The notes under the pieces are model-generated. The model was not told the DNA's origin. It made no database searches and was given only the letters and a program-made list of their open reading frames with translations. A stretch of 33,160 nucleotides of DNA, taken from assembly GCA_017513285.1 (NCBI GenBank), contig JAFXGD010000057.1, positions 1 through 33,160 on the forward strand. Direction: 5' to 3'. This document shows positions 14,520 through 22,597 of this stretch, piece after piece. The translations under genes were made by a program, and so were the position numbers. This stretch comes from Alphaproteobacteria bacterium (lineage in GTDB: Bacteria > Pseudomonadota > Alphaproteobacteria > Rs-D84). Numbering within the stretch: the first letter of the stretch is position 1; each line of letters starts with the position of its first letter.

Positions 14520-17132
14520 TCAGTGTAATTTACCACAGCAATGCTTGAACTTTTGTCCCGAACCACATGGACATGGCGCATTACGGCGTGCATCGGACGT
14601 TGCCTGATTCAATCCGGCATCATGTTTTGCACGTTCTGCTTCGGTTGCAGCCACATCTTCACGTGTCAATTCCATACGGCAAATATAAGACACAGATAAC
14701 ACCTTGAAATTATTAACCGTATTTTTGAACAAATCCAACGCTTCCCGTTTATATTCGTACAGCGGATTCTTTTGTGCATACCCACGCAAACCGATTGCAC
14801 TTTGCAGATAATCCATTTGTTGCAAATGTTTTTTCCACACGGCATCCAATGCACCCAACATCATTTGACGTGATGCCATTTGCATCAATTCCGGCCCATA
14901 TTTGGCGTGTTGCTGTTCATATCTGCGTGTTGCCAGATTTACCAATATCTCATACGCTTTGCGTTCTGTAATTTGTTCGTCTGTTTTCCATTTTTCGATA
15001 TCTGTGATATCCAATGCGAACAAGCGCAACATTGCATTTCGAATTCCTGTGACATTCCAATCGGCGGGCATTGATTTTTCCGGCATATTGTTTTCACACA
15101 CCAATTCGATAACATCTGCAATCATCTCTTTGGCCAAAGGCGCCAAATCATCAGACACCATCAAATCATCACGCTGTTTATATATAACGCTGCGCTGCTC
15201 ATTTGCGACGTCGTCATATTTCAACAATTCCTTACGTGCTTCGAAATAGCGTGCTTCGACACGTTTTTGTGCTTTTTCCAACGCTTTTGTAATCCAAGGA
15301 TGCGTAATTGCTTCACCTGTTTTCAATCCCAACGTCGTCAACATCCCCTGTAAACGTGCCGCACCAAATATACGCATCAAATCGTCATCCAATGCCAAAA
15401 AGAACTTGGAATCACCCGGGTCACCTTGACGGCCCGAACGACCACGCAACTGATTATCAATACGGCGTGATTCATGACGTTCCGTACCGATAACATACAA
15501 ACCACCCGCATCCAAGACTTTCTTTTTATTTGCTTCTATTGTGGCATAGATTTCCTGCTTTTTGGCTTCGAAATCTGCATCATTTGCATCCAATGCCGCA
15601 ATCAGTTCTTCTGCATTACCGCCCAATTTAATATCCGTTCCACGGCCGGCCATATTTGTTGCGATTGTGACCGCACCCGGTGCGCCGGCCTGGGCCACGA
15701 TTTTGGCTTCGGATTCGTGATGTTTTGCATTTAAAACGGCCGGATTAATACCCAATTTCTGGCGTACAATTGCGGCCAATTCTTCAGACTTTTCAATAGA
15801 CACCGTACCAACCAACACCGGCTGTTGACGTGACAGACAATCTGAAATCTGTTTTAAAATTGCTGCATATTTTTCTTCTTTGTTACGATATATTTCATCA
15901 TGATGATCATTACGTGCAACCGGACGATTTGTAGGAATCGATACCACACGCAACTTATAAATTTCTTCAAATTCTGCGGCCTCTGTCATGGCAGTACCCG
16001 TCATACCAGACAGAGTAGGGTATAATCTGAACAAATTCTGATACGAAATACTGGACACGGTCTGATTTTCCGGCTGAACTGGGACATGTTCTTTGGCTTC
16101 GATTGCCTGATGCAGTCCTTTACCAAAGCGACGCCCACTCATCACACGTCCTGTAAATTCATCAACAATCAAAATTTCGCCATTTCTCACAACATAATTA
16201 ACATTTTTCTGATACAAATGATGCGCCAACAAAGACTGTTGAATATGCATAACCAGTGCCGCATTTTCGGACGCATACAAATTATCCCCAATCAGCAAAT
16301 CTGCCGCCTTTAACAGACGTGTTGCGGTATCCACGCCGGCTTCGGTCAAAGTGACATGACGATCTTTTTCATCTTTTTTGAAATCGCCCGCCCCAAATTG
16401 TGCCACCACGGCATCAACTTTGGCGTACAGTTCACTGGTATCTTCGGCTGGCCCCGATATAATCAACGGCGTACGTGCTTCGTCGATTAAAATACTGTCA
16501 ACTTCGTCAACAATTGCATAGAAAAAAGGGCGCAAAACCTGTTGTTTTTTTGAAAATTTCATATTATCACGCAGGTAATCAAATCCCAATTCCGAATTCG
16601 TCACATACGTAATATCACATGCATATGCGGCCCGTCTTTCTTCATCGGTCATATCATGTTGAATTATACCGACCGACAATCCCAAAAATCTGTAAATTTC
16701 ACCCATCCACGACGCATCACGTGATGCCAAATAATCATTAACAGTAATCAAATGCGCACCTTTACCATGCAGCGCCTTTAAATACATCGCCAATGTTGCG
16801 ACCAAAGTTTTACCTTCACCGGTTTTCATTTCTGCGATTTGACCGTTGGTCAGAACCATACCACCAATCATCTGAACATTAAAGTGGCGCAATCCGATTG
16901 TACGCACAGACGCTTCACGCACCAACGCAAACGCATCGGGCAGAATATCTTTCTCTTTTTCGCCCGCCGCCAACCGTGCCCGCAACACATCGGTCTGCGC
17001 ACGCAACTCTTCATCCGTCATCGCATGATACTTTGGTTCTAAATCATTGATAACAGAAACATTTTTATCATATGCTTTTACCAGTCTGTCATTCGCAGAC
17101 CCCAACAGTTTACCAATCATATTTTTTATCAT
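14520..17132 (-). CDS. secA: Preprotein translocase ATPase SecA
   Basis: An 870-residue motor that drives unfolded preproteins through SecYEG. Features in order: N-terminal IGKLLGSANDR, Walker A EMKTGEGKTL (101-110), TVNDYLASRDASWMG, TNSELGFDYLRDNM, Walker B IVDEVDSILIDEARTPLIISG, the preprotein cross-linking domain, NQTVSSISYQNLFRLYP, GMTGTAMTEAAEF, second nucleotide-binding fold with TNMAGRGTDIKLGG, QLRGRSGRQGDPG, then the helical scaffold. The C-terminal zinc/SecB-binding tail NAPCPCGSGQKFKHCCG is intact. Length is a little under E. coli SecA (901). ATG at 17132 is preceded by AAGGAAAG. Its own promoter and terminator bracket it, so it is monocistronic. It would export the several signal-peptide proteins of this window. 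Confidence 0.98.
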   Translation of the reverse strand: MIKNMIGKLLGSANDRLVKAYDKNVSVINDLEPKYHAMTDEELRAQTDVLRARLAAGEKEKDILPDAFALVREASVRTIGLRHFNVQMIGGMVLTNGQIAEMKTGEGKTLVATLAMYLKALHGKGAHLITVNDYLASRDASWMGEIYRFLGLSVGIIQHDMTDEERRAAYACDITYVTNSELGFDYLRDNMKFSKKQQVLRPFFYAIVDEVDSILIDEARTPLIISGPAEDTSELYAKVDAVVAQFGAGDFKKDEKDRHVTLTEAGVDTATRLLKAADLLIGDNLYASENAALVMHIQQSLLAHHLYQKNVNYVVRNGEILIVDEFTGRVMSGRRFGKGLHQAIEAKEHVPVQPENQTVSSISYQNLFRLYPTLSGMTGTAMTEAAEFEEIYKLRVVSIPTNRPVARNDHHDEIYRNKEEKYAAILKQISDCLSRQQPVLVGTVSIEKSEELAAIVRQKLGINPAVLNAKHHESEAKIVAQAGAPGAVTIATNMAGRGTDIKLGGNAEELIAALDANDADFEAKKQEIYATIEANKKKVLDAGGLYVIGTERHESRRIDNQLRGRSGRQGDPGDSKFFLALDDDLMRIFGAARLQGMLTTLGLKTGEAITHPWITKALEKAQKRVEARYFEARKELLKYDDVANEQRSVIYKQRDDLMVSDDLAPLAKEMIADVIELVCENNMPEKSMPADWNVTGIRNAMLRLFALDITDIEKWKTDEQITERKAYEILVNLATRRYEQQHAKYGPELMQMASRQMMLGALDAVWKKHLQQMDYLQSAIGLRGYAQKNPLYEYKREALDLFKNTVNNFKVLSVSYICRMELTREDVAATEAERAKHDAGLNQATSDARRNAPCPCGSGQKFKHCCGKLH

Positions 17133-17161
17133 TGTCTTTCCTTACATTTTTTATCACGCAA

Positions 17162-17190
17162 TATATAGCAATTTTGTAACTTGCGGTCAA
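17162..17190 (-). promoter_or_regulatory. secA promoter
   Basis: On the minus strand TTGACC (17185-17190) and TATATA (17162-17167) are separated by exactly 17 bases, 30 bases before the secA start codon. Confidence 0.7.
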
Positions 17191-17208
17191 GATACTTTAT
17201 GATATAAT
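17181..17208 (+). promoter_or_regulatory. Promoter of the 73-aa gene, overlapping the secA promoter
   Basis: TTGCGG (17181-17186), 16 bases, TATAAT (17203-17208). The -35 box shares two bases with the secA -35 box on the other strand, so the two promoters are divergent and cannot both be occupied at once. It leaves a leader of about 75 bases before the 73-aa gene. Confidence 0.65.
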
Positions 17209-17289
17209 AAAGAAAGTTGAAATTAACAAGCGCCAAAAAATAATTTTTTTATTATTAACGCACAAACATGGCCGTGAGAGGGAAAAACT

Positions 17290-17511
17290 ATGCAGGAACC
17301 AGTACAAAAATTATCACCACAATCAATAACCAGTGACGTTTACATCATTGCACCAACACAAATCGAATATATTGCACGCCTGTTTGGCAATACCGTTGCA
17401 GACACAATGAACATGCGCACATTCGCCCCAAAAATCCGCCAAATCGCGGAACAAGCCCTGAATCACGCATTAAATTCTGCAAAACACATGGGCGAAAAGA
17501 AAAAATCTTGA
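17290..17511 (+). CDS. Small protein of unknown function (73 aa)
   Basis: A 73-residue protein beginning MQEPVQKLSPQSIT and ending in a lysine-rich tail (MGEKKKS). It has no signal peptide or membrane segment and is probably helical after residue 25 (IEYIARLFGNTVAD, KIRQIAEQALNHALNSAKHM). A good ribosome binding site (GAGAGGG, seven bases before ATG) and a well-formed promoter support it as a real gene. It precedes the putative glycosyltransferase by 49 bases, with a hairpin between them. No family is recognised; size and basic tail would fit a nucleic-acid-binding or regulatory protein, but that is speculation. Confidence 0.65.
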   Translation: MQEPVQKLSPQSITSDVYIIAPTQIEYIARLFGNTVADTMNMRTFAPKIRQIAEQALNHALNSAKHMGEKKKS

Positions 17512-17535
17512 TTTTATTCCTATGAATCTACTACA

Positions 17536-17560
17536 ATCCCCTGTATCAGGGGGTATTTTT
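17536..17560 (+). promoter_or_regulatory. Hairpin covering the ribosome binding site of 17561-18487, or an intrinsic terminator
   Basis: CCCCTG (17538-17543), loop TAT, CAGGGG (17547-17552), extended by a G-T and an A-T pair. The 3' arm AGGGGG is the only Shine-Dalgarno candidate for the ATG at 17561 (spacing seven). The following GTATTTTT also makes it a plausible short terminator for the 73-aa gene. It may attenuate or gate expression of the downstream gene. Confidence 0.55.
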
Positions 17561-18487
17561 ATGGCCATCACATATGATAAAAAGCGCACAGACATAACAT
17601 TCTGCACCATGTTGTTTCAAATTCCACGCAATAATTTAAACAGCCTGAAACACATGGACAGGAAATTTGAAGAATTCTATCTGCCAAATTTGAAAAAATT
17701 GATTGAAACATTTGGGCGTGTCGCACTGTGGTGCGACGACACAACGGCAAAATATCTGCGCAAACATGGATTGGATAAAAATATCAACATGCGTGTAATG
17801 CGGTTCAACCAACTGCCCCATACCGGCGAACGAAATCTGTGGTTAAAAACAATGCACGGCATGCGCAAATATGTTGGATATTTCCTGCACAATAAAACCC
17901 CCGAACAGTGGATTGATTATATGATGATAATCAATGCCAAACCCGCCGTTATGGAATGGGCGGCAACCAACAATAAATTTAATTCTAAATACTTTATGTG
18001 GATTGATGCCGGTGCCACCAATCCAATGTACGCCGCATGTTGGGAAAATTGGGACGGGCATATATACGCAAAACCCAAAAATCGTGTCCGTATTACGATT
18101 GCACGAACATTGGGCAAATCACGCCCACATTTTGTTCCCCGATTTATATACAATATTTTTCGCACAAACCCCAAACATATACCATATGCGACACGTGAAA
18201 CGCTGATACGCCAAAATTTACGTGACATCGCCATGATAAATGCCGATTACGACGTTCCCGCATGCAGTATGCTGATGTCATGCGACATGGTACATAAATT
18301 TTACAACGCATTTGAACGGACCCGCAAAATCATGTTGCGCCACAACCTGGTATCGACGGAACAGGCTGTATTCCAAGCAATGATGAAATTTGACACCGAA
18401 CAAATGTTTGAATTATCGTACATATACGGTTATTCGGGCGTATATGCCGCCGTTGCCAAGAAAGAACCCGACCACATTTTGGAATAA
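17561..18487 (+). CDS. HtrL/YibB (WlaTC)-like putative glycosyltransferase
   Basis: A 308-residue soluble protein. The central segment KPAVMEWAATNNKFNSKYFMWIDAGA (split here as KPAVMEWAATN and FNSKYFMWIDAG, about residues 125-150) resembles the most conserved part of the HtrL/YibB family, where a lysine-containing helix is followed by N-x-F-x(T/S)-x-YF-x-WIDxG; the Asp of WIDAG may act like the metal-binding Asp of GT-A glycosyltransferases. The later pattern ACSMLMSCDMVHKFYNAF ... STEQAVFQAM also fits the family, where a glycine/methionine loop precedes a helix and an acidic TE/DE. Members are linked to lipopolysaccharide or capsule loci. The gene is rich in Asn, Lys and Arg. Start is set at ATG 17561, which has AGGGGG upstream, rather than the in-frame ATG at 17522, which has none. 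Sugar and acceptor cannot be inferred. Confidence 0.7.
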   Translation: MAITYDKKRTDITFCTMLFQIPRNNLNSLKHMDRKFEEFYLPNLKKLIETFGRVALWCDDTTAKYLRKHGLDKNINMRVMRFNQLPHTGERNLWLKTMHGMRKYVGYFLHNKTPEQWIDYMMIINAKPAVMEWAATNNKFNSKYFMWIDAGATNPMYAACWENWDGHIYAKPKNRVRITIARTLGKSRPHFVPRFIYNIFRTNPKHIPYATRETLIRQNLRDIAMINADYDVPACSMLMSCDMVHKFYNAFERTRKIMLRHNLVSTEQAVFQAMMKFDTEQMFELSYIYGYSGVYAAVAKKEPDHILE

Positions 18488-18495
18488 AAAACAGA

Positions 18496-18523
18496 TTGAA
18501 ATTTATTCAAAGGGTGTTAAAAT
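18496..18523 (+). promoter_or_regulatory. rnpB promoter
   Basis: TTGAAA (18496-18501), 16 bases, TAAAAT (18518-18523), ending 10 bases before the predicted 5' end of RNase P RNA. Confidence 0.65.
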
Positions 18524-18533
18524 TCACCACCGT

Positions 18534-18858
18534 AAGACAGGCGGGGCATGGCGGGTATTTATTTACCCGAGGAAAGTCCGGGCTGCATGGGACAACGTAC
18601 CGGCTAATATACCGGGCGGGGCGACCCGACGATTAGAGCAACAGTGACGTAAACGATTAAGTTCGAGTGAAACGGGCAATCTCTGCGTGCAGCAACTTCA
18701 AATAGGCCCCCTGTATGCGTCCCACATTGGGGGCGGGTAGAAGGCTTGACATACCGCAGTAATGCAGTATGCAGATTAATCATGTCCACTACCACGATGT
18801 GGTGTGCGAAACACACTGGATTGATGGCAGAACAGAACCCGGCTTATATGCCTGTCTG
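18534..18858 (+). ncRNA. rnpB: RNase P RNA (class A)
   Basis: This is the catalytic RNA that trims the 5' ends of precursor tRNAs. The conserved core GAGGAAAGTCCGGGC is at 18569-18583, AGAGCAACAGTGA, AACGGGCAATCT and GGGTAGAAGGCTTGA lie in the expected order, and ACAGAACCCGGCTTAT is near the 3' end. The terminal helix P1 is visible: GACAGGC (18536-18542) pairs with GCCTGTC (18850-18856), which fixes the ends to within a few bases. The P4 helix is also formed by the conserved 5' and 3' segments. The length of about 325 is at the short side for bacterial class A. It is preceded by its own promoter and followed directly by a terminator. Confidence 0.95.
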
Positions 18859-18861
18859 CAC

Positions 18862-18888
18862 CATGCGCCCACGGGCGCATGTTTTTTT
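18862..18888 (+). terminator. rnpB terminator
   Basis: Stem CATGCGCC (18862-18869) with GGCGCATG (18874-18881), 4-base loop, then seven T (18882-18888). The last T bases also encode the tolA stop codon on the other strand. Confidence 0.9.
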
Positions 18889-19684
18889 ACATAACTTTAC
18901 CTTGGGTTGGGTAAAAGGTCAGTTGGACTTTTTCCCATTTGGAAAATTCATTTGCCGGCAACATGCGCAGCGGTTGACACCGGTCAATTGCCGCCCGAAT
19001 CGTTTCCAACACATACGCAAACGCCGCATCTGTTTCCGCACGTGCCGCAGATTCAAACCACACATCACGCACCGTGCCATTTTTACGCATGGTCAAATGT
19101 GCCACCGCACGAATATCCGCAATGTCCGGCCGCTTTGAATCAACAACCCAACAACGTGTCATTGCCACACGCAGCGCATCAACAACAGACACCGTCAACG
19201 TCCGATCCAAAGACAACACTTCACGATTTACACGTACAACCTTTTTTTTCTTCTTGGGTGCTGGGGCCGGTTCCACGGGCTTTGATTGTTCTGCTTTTTT
19301 CTCTTCTGTTTTTTTATCTTCTTTTTTCTCTTCTGCTTCCTCTGCTGGGTCGGGCTTTTCTTCTTCTATCAACGCAGGCGCTTCTATCTTAACATCTTCT
19401 GTATCTTTGGCATCGGGCTGCGCATCTGGCTTGGCATCGGGGACTGTTTTTTCTTCTTCTTCGGTTTGCTGTGCCACTTGGCCGACATTATACAGTTTGG
19501 TTTCATCGCCCGAAACAACAACATCATTCAAATCGATTTCCATAATCTGAATTCTGTCTGGCGCAACCATTCTTGCCCGGTTTAATACGACCGCAACAGA
19601 CGTAATCATAATTGCCACCAACACCAAATGTCCACAAATGGATATCAATAAATTTTCCGATGAAAATCTGTTAAATTTGAACAT
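18887..19684 (-). CDS. tolA: TolA-like cell envelope protein
   Basis: A 265-residue inner-membrane protein of the Tol-Pal system, which uses the proton gradient to keep the outer membrane attached during division. A single N-terminal membrane helix (about 11-34, LLISICGHLVLVAIMITSVAVVL) is followed by a long charged linker (about 70-160) rich in Glu, Lys, Pro and Ala (EEAEEKKEDKKTEEKK). The C-terminal TolA domain (about 165-265) shows the alphaproteobacterial pattern RCWVVDS, AHLTMRKNGTVRDVWF, AIDRCQPLRMLPANEFSKW and LTFYP; the two cysteines probably form a disulfide. It starts 3 bases after tolR. The usual tolB and pal genes do not follow: the next element is rnpB on the opposite strand. Confidence 0.9.
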   Translation of the reverse strand: MFKFNRFSSENLLISICGHLVLVAIMITSVAVVLNRARMVAPDRIQIMEIDLNDVVVSGDETKLYNVGQVAQQTEEEEKTVPDAKPDAQPDAKDTEDVKIEAPALIEEEKPDPAEEAEEKKEDKKTEEKKAEQSKPVEPAPAPKKKKKVVRVNREVLSLDRTLTVSVVDALRVAMTRCWVVDSKRPDIADIRAVAHLTMRKNGTVRDVWFESAARAETDAAFAYVLETIRAAIDRCQPLRMLPANEFSKWEKVQLTFYPTQGKVM

Positions 19685-19687
19685 TGA

Positions 19688-20086
19688 TTATTCCGGCTGT
19701 GTACGCAATCCAACTTTTTGAAATCCGGCATCCTTTAAACTGCCCATCATGGCCATAACTGCGCCATAGTCCGCATGTGTATCCCCACTGATCATAATGG
19801 TCAAGTTTGGATTTTCGCCACGCATTGCAATTGCACGTTTAACCACATCTTCACGTTTCAATTCTGTTTCGGACAAGAAATATCGCCCACGTGAATCCAC
19901 GCTGATTTGAATTGCATGATCATTACCCGTCATGGCCGACGCCCCCGCACGTGGCAATTCCAAATCGATTCCCGTTGTCATCATTGGTGTTGTCACCATA
20001 AACACAGCCAACAACACCGTCATAACATCAATCATAGGCGTTAATTGAATTCCGCCATCGGATTGTCTGCGACGAATTCTGGACAT
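19688..20086 (-). CDS. tolR: TolR biopolymer transport protein
   Basis: A 132-residue ExbD/TolR-family protein of the inner-membrane proton channel that energises TolA. The cytoplasmic start MSRIRRRQSDGGIQLTPMID leads into the single membrane helix VMTVLLAVFMVTTPMM; D20 is the conserved proton-path aspartate. The periplasmic domain contains LELPRA, IQISVDSRGRYFL, LTIMISGDTHADYGAVMAMM and LKDAGFQKVGLRTQP, all typical. Its length is normal. It lies 15 bases after tolQ and 3 bases before tolA on one transcript. Confidence 0.95.
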   Translation of the reverse strand: MSRIRRRQSDGGIQLTPMIDVMTVLLAVFMVTTPMMTTGIDLELPRAGASAMTGNDHAIQISVDSRGRYFLSETELKREDVVKRAIAMRGENPNLTIMISGDTHADYGAVMAMMGSLKDAGFQKVGLRTQPE

Positions 20087-20101
20087 TATAGAATCCTTTT
20101 A

Positions 20102-20593
20102 TCATTGTTTACATTTTAATTCACAGCGCACTTCATTCAATCTGTCATACAGTTCATCTGACTTCTTTGCAAATACTTGATGTGCGATTGCCGCCGGCAC
20201 CGCCGCAATCAGTCCCAACGCCGTCGTTCCCAATGCCACCGCCAACCCCGGCGCAATGACACCAATACTGACCGACTGATTAACACCAATCGCTGCAAAA
20301 GAATCCATCACCCCCCAAACCGTACCAAACAAACCAATAAAAGGGGAAATATATGCAACCATGGACAAAAACCATAAATTTTTGTCGTATGGGCGAATTA
20401 ATTTATCCGCAATCGTATCCATGTTATCTGACGGCTTCACTTTAACCGGCGTCCGTCTGAAAGCACGCCACAGGCGAATTTTTTCCACAATTATGGCCCA
20501 CGACGCAACACTGAACCCCACCAGAACAACGGACACAAAAATCGTCATCCAATCACTGGTAAACAAACTTAATATTGAAAAATTATTTTCCAT
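20102..20593 (-). CDS. tolQ: TolQ proton channel subunit, compact form
   Basis: A 163-residue member of the TolQ/ExbB/MotA family. Helix 1 is VVLVGFSVASWAIIVEKIRLW (about 21-41); helices 2 and 3 cover YISPFIGLFGTVWGVMDSF and VIAPGLAVALGTTALGLIAAVPAAIAH, which contain the family signature GLFGTVWG and the conserved Thr residues of the channel. E. coli TolQ has about 230 residues; the difference is in the cytoplasmic loop after helix 1, here only about 45 residues instead of about 100, and in a short C-terminus. Helices are intact, so the channel is probably functional. The start has GGGAAAGGAAAG upstream. It lies 25 bases after ybgC. Confidence 0.93.
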   Translation of the reverse strand: MENNFSILSLFTSDWMTIFVSVVLVGFSVASWAIIVEKIRLWRAFRRTPVKVKPSDNMDTIADKLIRPYDKNLWFLSMVAYISPFIGLFGTVWGVMDSFAAIGVNQSVSIGVIAPGLAVALGTTALGLIAAVPAAIAHQVFAKKSDELYDRLNEVRCELKCKQ

Positions 20594-20618
20594 TTTCTTT
20601 CCTTTCCCTTGTTATCTT

Positions 20619-20993
20619 TTACACCAACCCAGATATAAATTCCTGTGGTATTTGCTTTGGGCGCATATCCCCACCCAAATAAGCGACTTTAATGTTAATT
20701 ATAGCACAAATAATTCCATCTTTCACAAATTTTTGTTCAATTTTTACCGTTGCCATTCCCACATCCAACATTTGTGTTTCAACGACAAACTCATCCGCCG
20801 CCCGCAATGGTTGAAAATACCTTATATTTAACTCTTTTACGACAAAGCCGATATCATCACCCACAACAACCCGCCCACGCAGCCAATTCATGCGGGCCCG
20901 TTCTGCAATTTCCAGATATCTGGCATGATAAACAATACCTTCGGCATCTGTATCGGCATATGCGACTGTAAATGGGAAAGTATGCACCTTCAT
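20619..20993 (-). CDS. ybgC: YbgC-type acyl-CoA thioesterase
   Basis: A 124-residue hot-dog-fold thioesterase. VAYADTDAEGIVYHARYLEIAERAR near the N-terminus (given as two parts: YADTDAEGIVYH and YLEIAERAR) is the 4HBT/YbgC active-site pattern; D16 and H23 correspond to the catalytic Asp18 and His25 of E. coli YbgC. YbgC hydrolyses acyl-CoA and interacts with acyl carrier protein and phospholipid enzymes, and is almost always linked to tolQRA. It starts within ATGA overlapping the end of the HD-domain gene, so the two are translationally coupled, and tolQ follows by 25 bases. Confidence 0.93.
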   Translation of the reverse strand: MKVHTFPFTVAYADTDAEGIVYHARYLEIAERARMNWLRGRVVVGDDIGFVVKELNIRYFQPLRAADEFVVETQMLDVGMATVKIEQKFVKDGIICAIINIKVAYLGGDMRPKQIPQEFISGLV

Positions 20994-21607
20994 TTTATAA
21001 ACTCCTGAACATCTATTGCCAATTCTTGTTTCAATCTTTCTGCGACTTTACGCCTGATTATTTCCATAACCGCACGCAACACAGGTTCAAAATCAAAAAA
21101 GCGGATAAATTCATCACTGAAAAACATTTTCCAATAAAAGTTATTATCATATTCACCCACATACGCCAAATCTTTGGCACACATGTGCTGTACCCCCGTA
21201 TCTAAAACATCCAACGCTTTGACCAATTGCGCTTCGGGCGTGGTACGTGCTTCATACTCTGCAAAACATGCACGCACATCGTTATTATTCCCCAACACAG
21301 ATACAATACGTTCGATTGCCGACATTTCCTGCACATGCTTTTGCAACTTGACATCTGGCGTCTGTTCATGCAGCGGCACATCATGCGCAATCGCTTCGGG
21401 CAAGTCGTGCAGCAAACATAACTCATACACCCGTTCCATATTCACCGGCACCGTCAAATACGGCCTGACAATCATTGCCATTAATGCCATATTCCACGAA
21501 TGCGATGCCACAGACTGTTGTTGTCCATCCGACATACGTGTCAAACGATATTCACATTCTAATTTTTCTGCTATCTGCAAAAAATCAACAATCTTATCAA
21601 CAGGCAT
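20990..21607 (-). CDS. HD-domain phosphohydrolase (YfbR/HDDC2-like)
   Basis: A 205-residue protein with the HD metal-dependent phosphohydrolase signature. VASHSWNMALMAM supplies the first His, LCLLHDLPEAIAHDVP (LLHDLPE about 71-77) supplies the HD pair and a Glu, and ALDVLDTGVQHM supplies the last Asp. This arrangement is that of the YfbR / HDDC2 group, which removes phosphate from deoxynucleoside 5'-monophosphates; the substrate is inferred, not shown. The protein has no signal peptide. Its ATG shares one base with the ruvB stop codon (TAATG) and its stop overlaps the ybgC start (ATGA), so it lies inside a tightly coupled operon. The terminal part after residue 150 is unremarkable. Confidence 0.85.
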   Translation of the reverse strand: MPVDKIVDFLQIAEKLECEYRLTRMSDGQQQSVASHSWNMALMAMIVRPYLTVPVNMERVYELCLLHDLPEAIAHDVPLHEQTPDVKLQKHVQEMSAIERIVSVLGNNNDVRACFAEYEARTTPEAQLVKALDVLDTGVQHMCAKDLAYVGEYDNNFYWKMFFSDEFIRFFDFEPVLRAVMEIIRRKVAERLKQELAIDVQEFIK

Positions 21608-22596
21608 TATTTTTCCAACCCCAAATGCGCATATCCCGCATCAGTAATAACACGCCCACGTGGGGTACGCTGAACAAAGCCCAATTGCATCAAATAAGGT
21701 TCAATAACATCTTCGATGGTATCGGACGGTTCTGACAACGCCGCCGCCAAATTTTCAACCCCAACGGGACCACCGGCATAATACTTGATTATCATATTCA
21801 TATATTCACGATCAATTTCATCCAACCCGCACGCATCAATATGCAATTGAAACAAAGTCGTTTTAATAGTATCCGCCGTAATCTGATTATTTCCCAACGC
21901 CGCTGCAAAATCACGGGCCCGCTTTAACAGCCGATTTGCGATACGGGGTGTACCACGGGACGACCGTGCCAACATCAGCGCCCCATCTGCATCAATTGGC
22001 GTTCCCAAGATATTTGCACTGCGCATAATAATCTTGGCCAAATCTTCTGGCGCATAGAACGTTAAACGCAAATCTATACCAAATCTGTCACGCAATGGAT
22101 TTGACAACAACCCTGTACGTGTTGTCGCCCCCACCAACGTAAACGGGGGCAGGTCGATACGCACGCTTTTTGCGCTGGCACCTTCACCCAACATGATATC
22201 CAATTTAAAGTCTTCCATTGCGGAATACAACACTTCTTCAATCGCAGTTGGCAACCGGTGAATTTCATCTATAAACAACACATCCATCGGTTCCAAAGAC
22301 GTCAAAATTGCCGCCAAATCCCCTTGCTTTGTCAACATTGGCGCAGACGTCGCCCGAAAATTTGTTCCCAATTCATTTGCCACAATATGTGCCAACGTTG
22401 TTTTACCCAACCCCGGCGGCCCATACAGCAACACATGATCCATAGATTCCCCACGTGCCTTGGCCCCCGACACAAACACGGATAAATTCTGCTTTAAACT
22501 GTCATGCCCAATAAAGTCCATCAAAGACCGTGGACGAATTGTCGCCCCAAATTCATCTGGCACATTTGCATCTAAAAATCGTTCTGTTTTCATCAT
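21607..22596 (-). CDS. ruvB: Holliday junction branch migration ATPase RuvB
   Basis: A 329-residue AAA+ motor that, with RuvA, moves Holliday junctions during recombination repair. Motifs: [13 protein letters not shown], Walker [16 protein letters not shown], Walker [13 protein letters not shown], sensor 1 [20 protein letters not shown] with arginine finger, [18 protein letters not shown], and the C-terminal winged helix [21 protein letters not shown] frame reaching 22635 exists, but the tandem ATG at 22596/22593 matches the family start and follows the upstream stop by one base. No strong ribosome binding site is seen, so translation probably depends on re-initiation. ruvA and ruvC, normally just upstream in Alphaproteobacteria, are absent here and an alpha/beta hydrolase-like gene takes their place. 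Confidence 0.95.
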   Translation of the reverse strand: MMKTERFLDANVPDEFGATIRPRSLMDFIGHDSLKQNLSVFVSGAKARGESMDHVLLYGPPGLGKTTLAHIVANELGTNFRATSAPMLTKQGDLAAILTSLEPMDVLFIDEIHRLPTAIEEVLYSAMEDFKLDIMLGEGASAKSVRIDLPPFTLVGATTRTGLLSNPLRDRFGIDLRLTFYAPEDLAKIIMRSANILGTPIDADGALMLARSSRGTPRIANRLLKRARDFAAALGNNQITADTIKTTLFQLHIDACGLDEIDREYMNMIIKYYAGGPVGVENLAAALSEPSDTIEDVIEPYLMQLGFVQRTPRGRVITDAGYAHLGLEK

Positions 22597-22597
22597 A

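Noticed and set aside
17522-17560. N-terminal extension of the HtrL-like protein from ATG 17522
   Set aside because: The in-frame ATG at 17522 has no ribosome binding site and the extension would run through a stable hairpin. AGGGGG seven bases before the ATG at 17561 fits better.
17515-17560. Riboswitch upstream of the putative glycosyltransferase gene
   Set aside because: Only one short stem-loop is present in under 50 bases; no conserved aptamer elements are visible.
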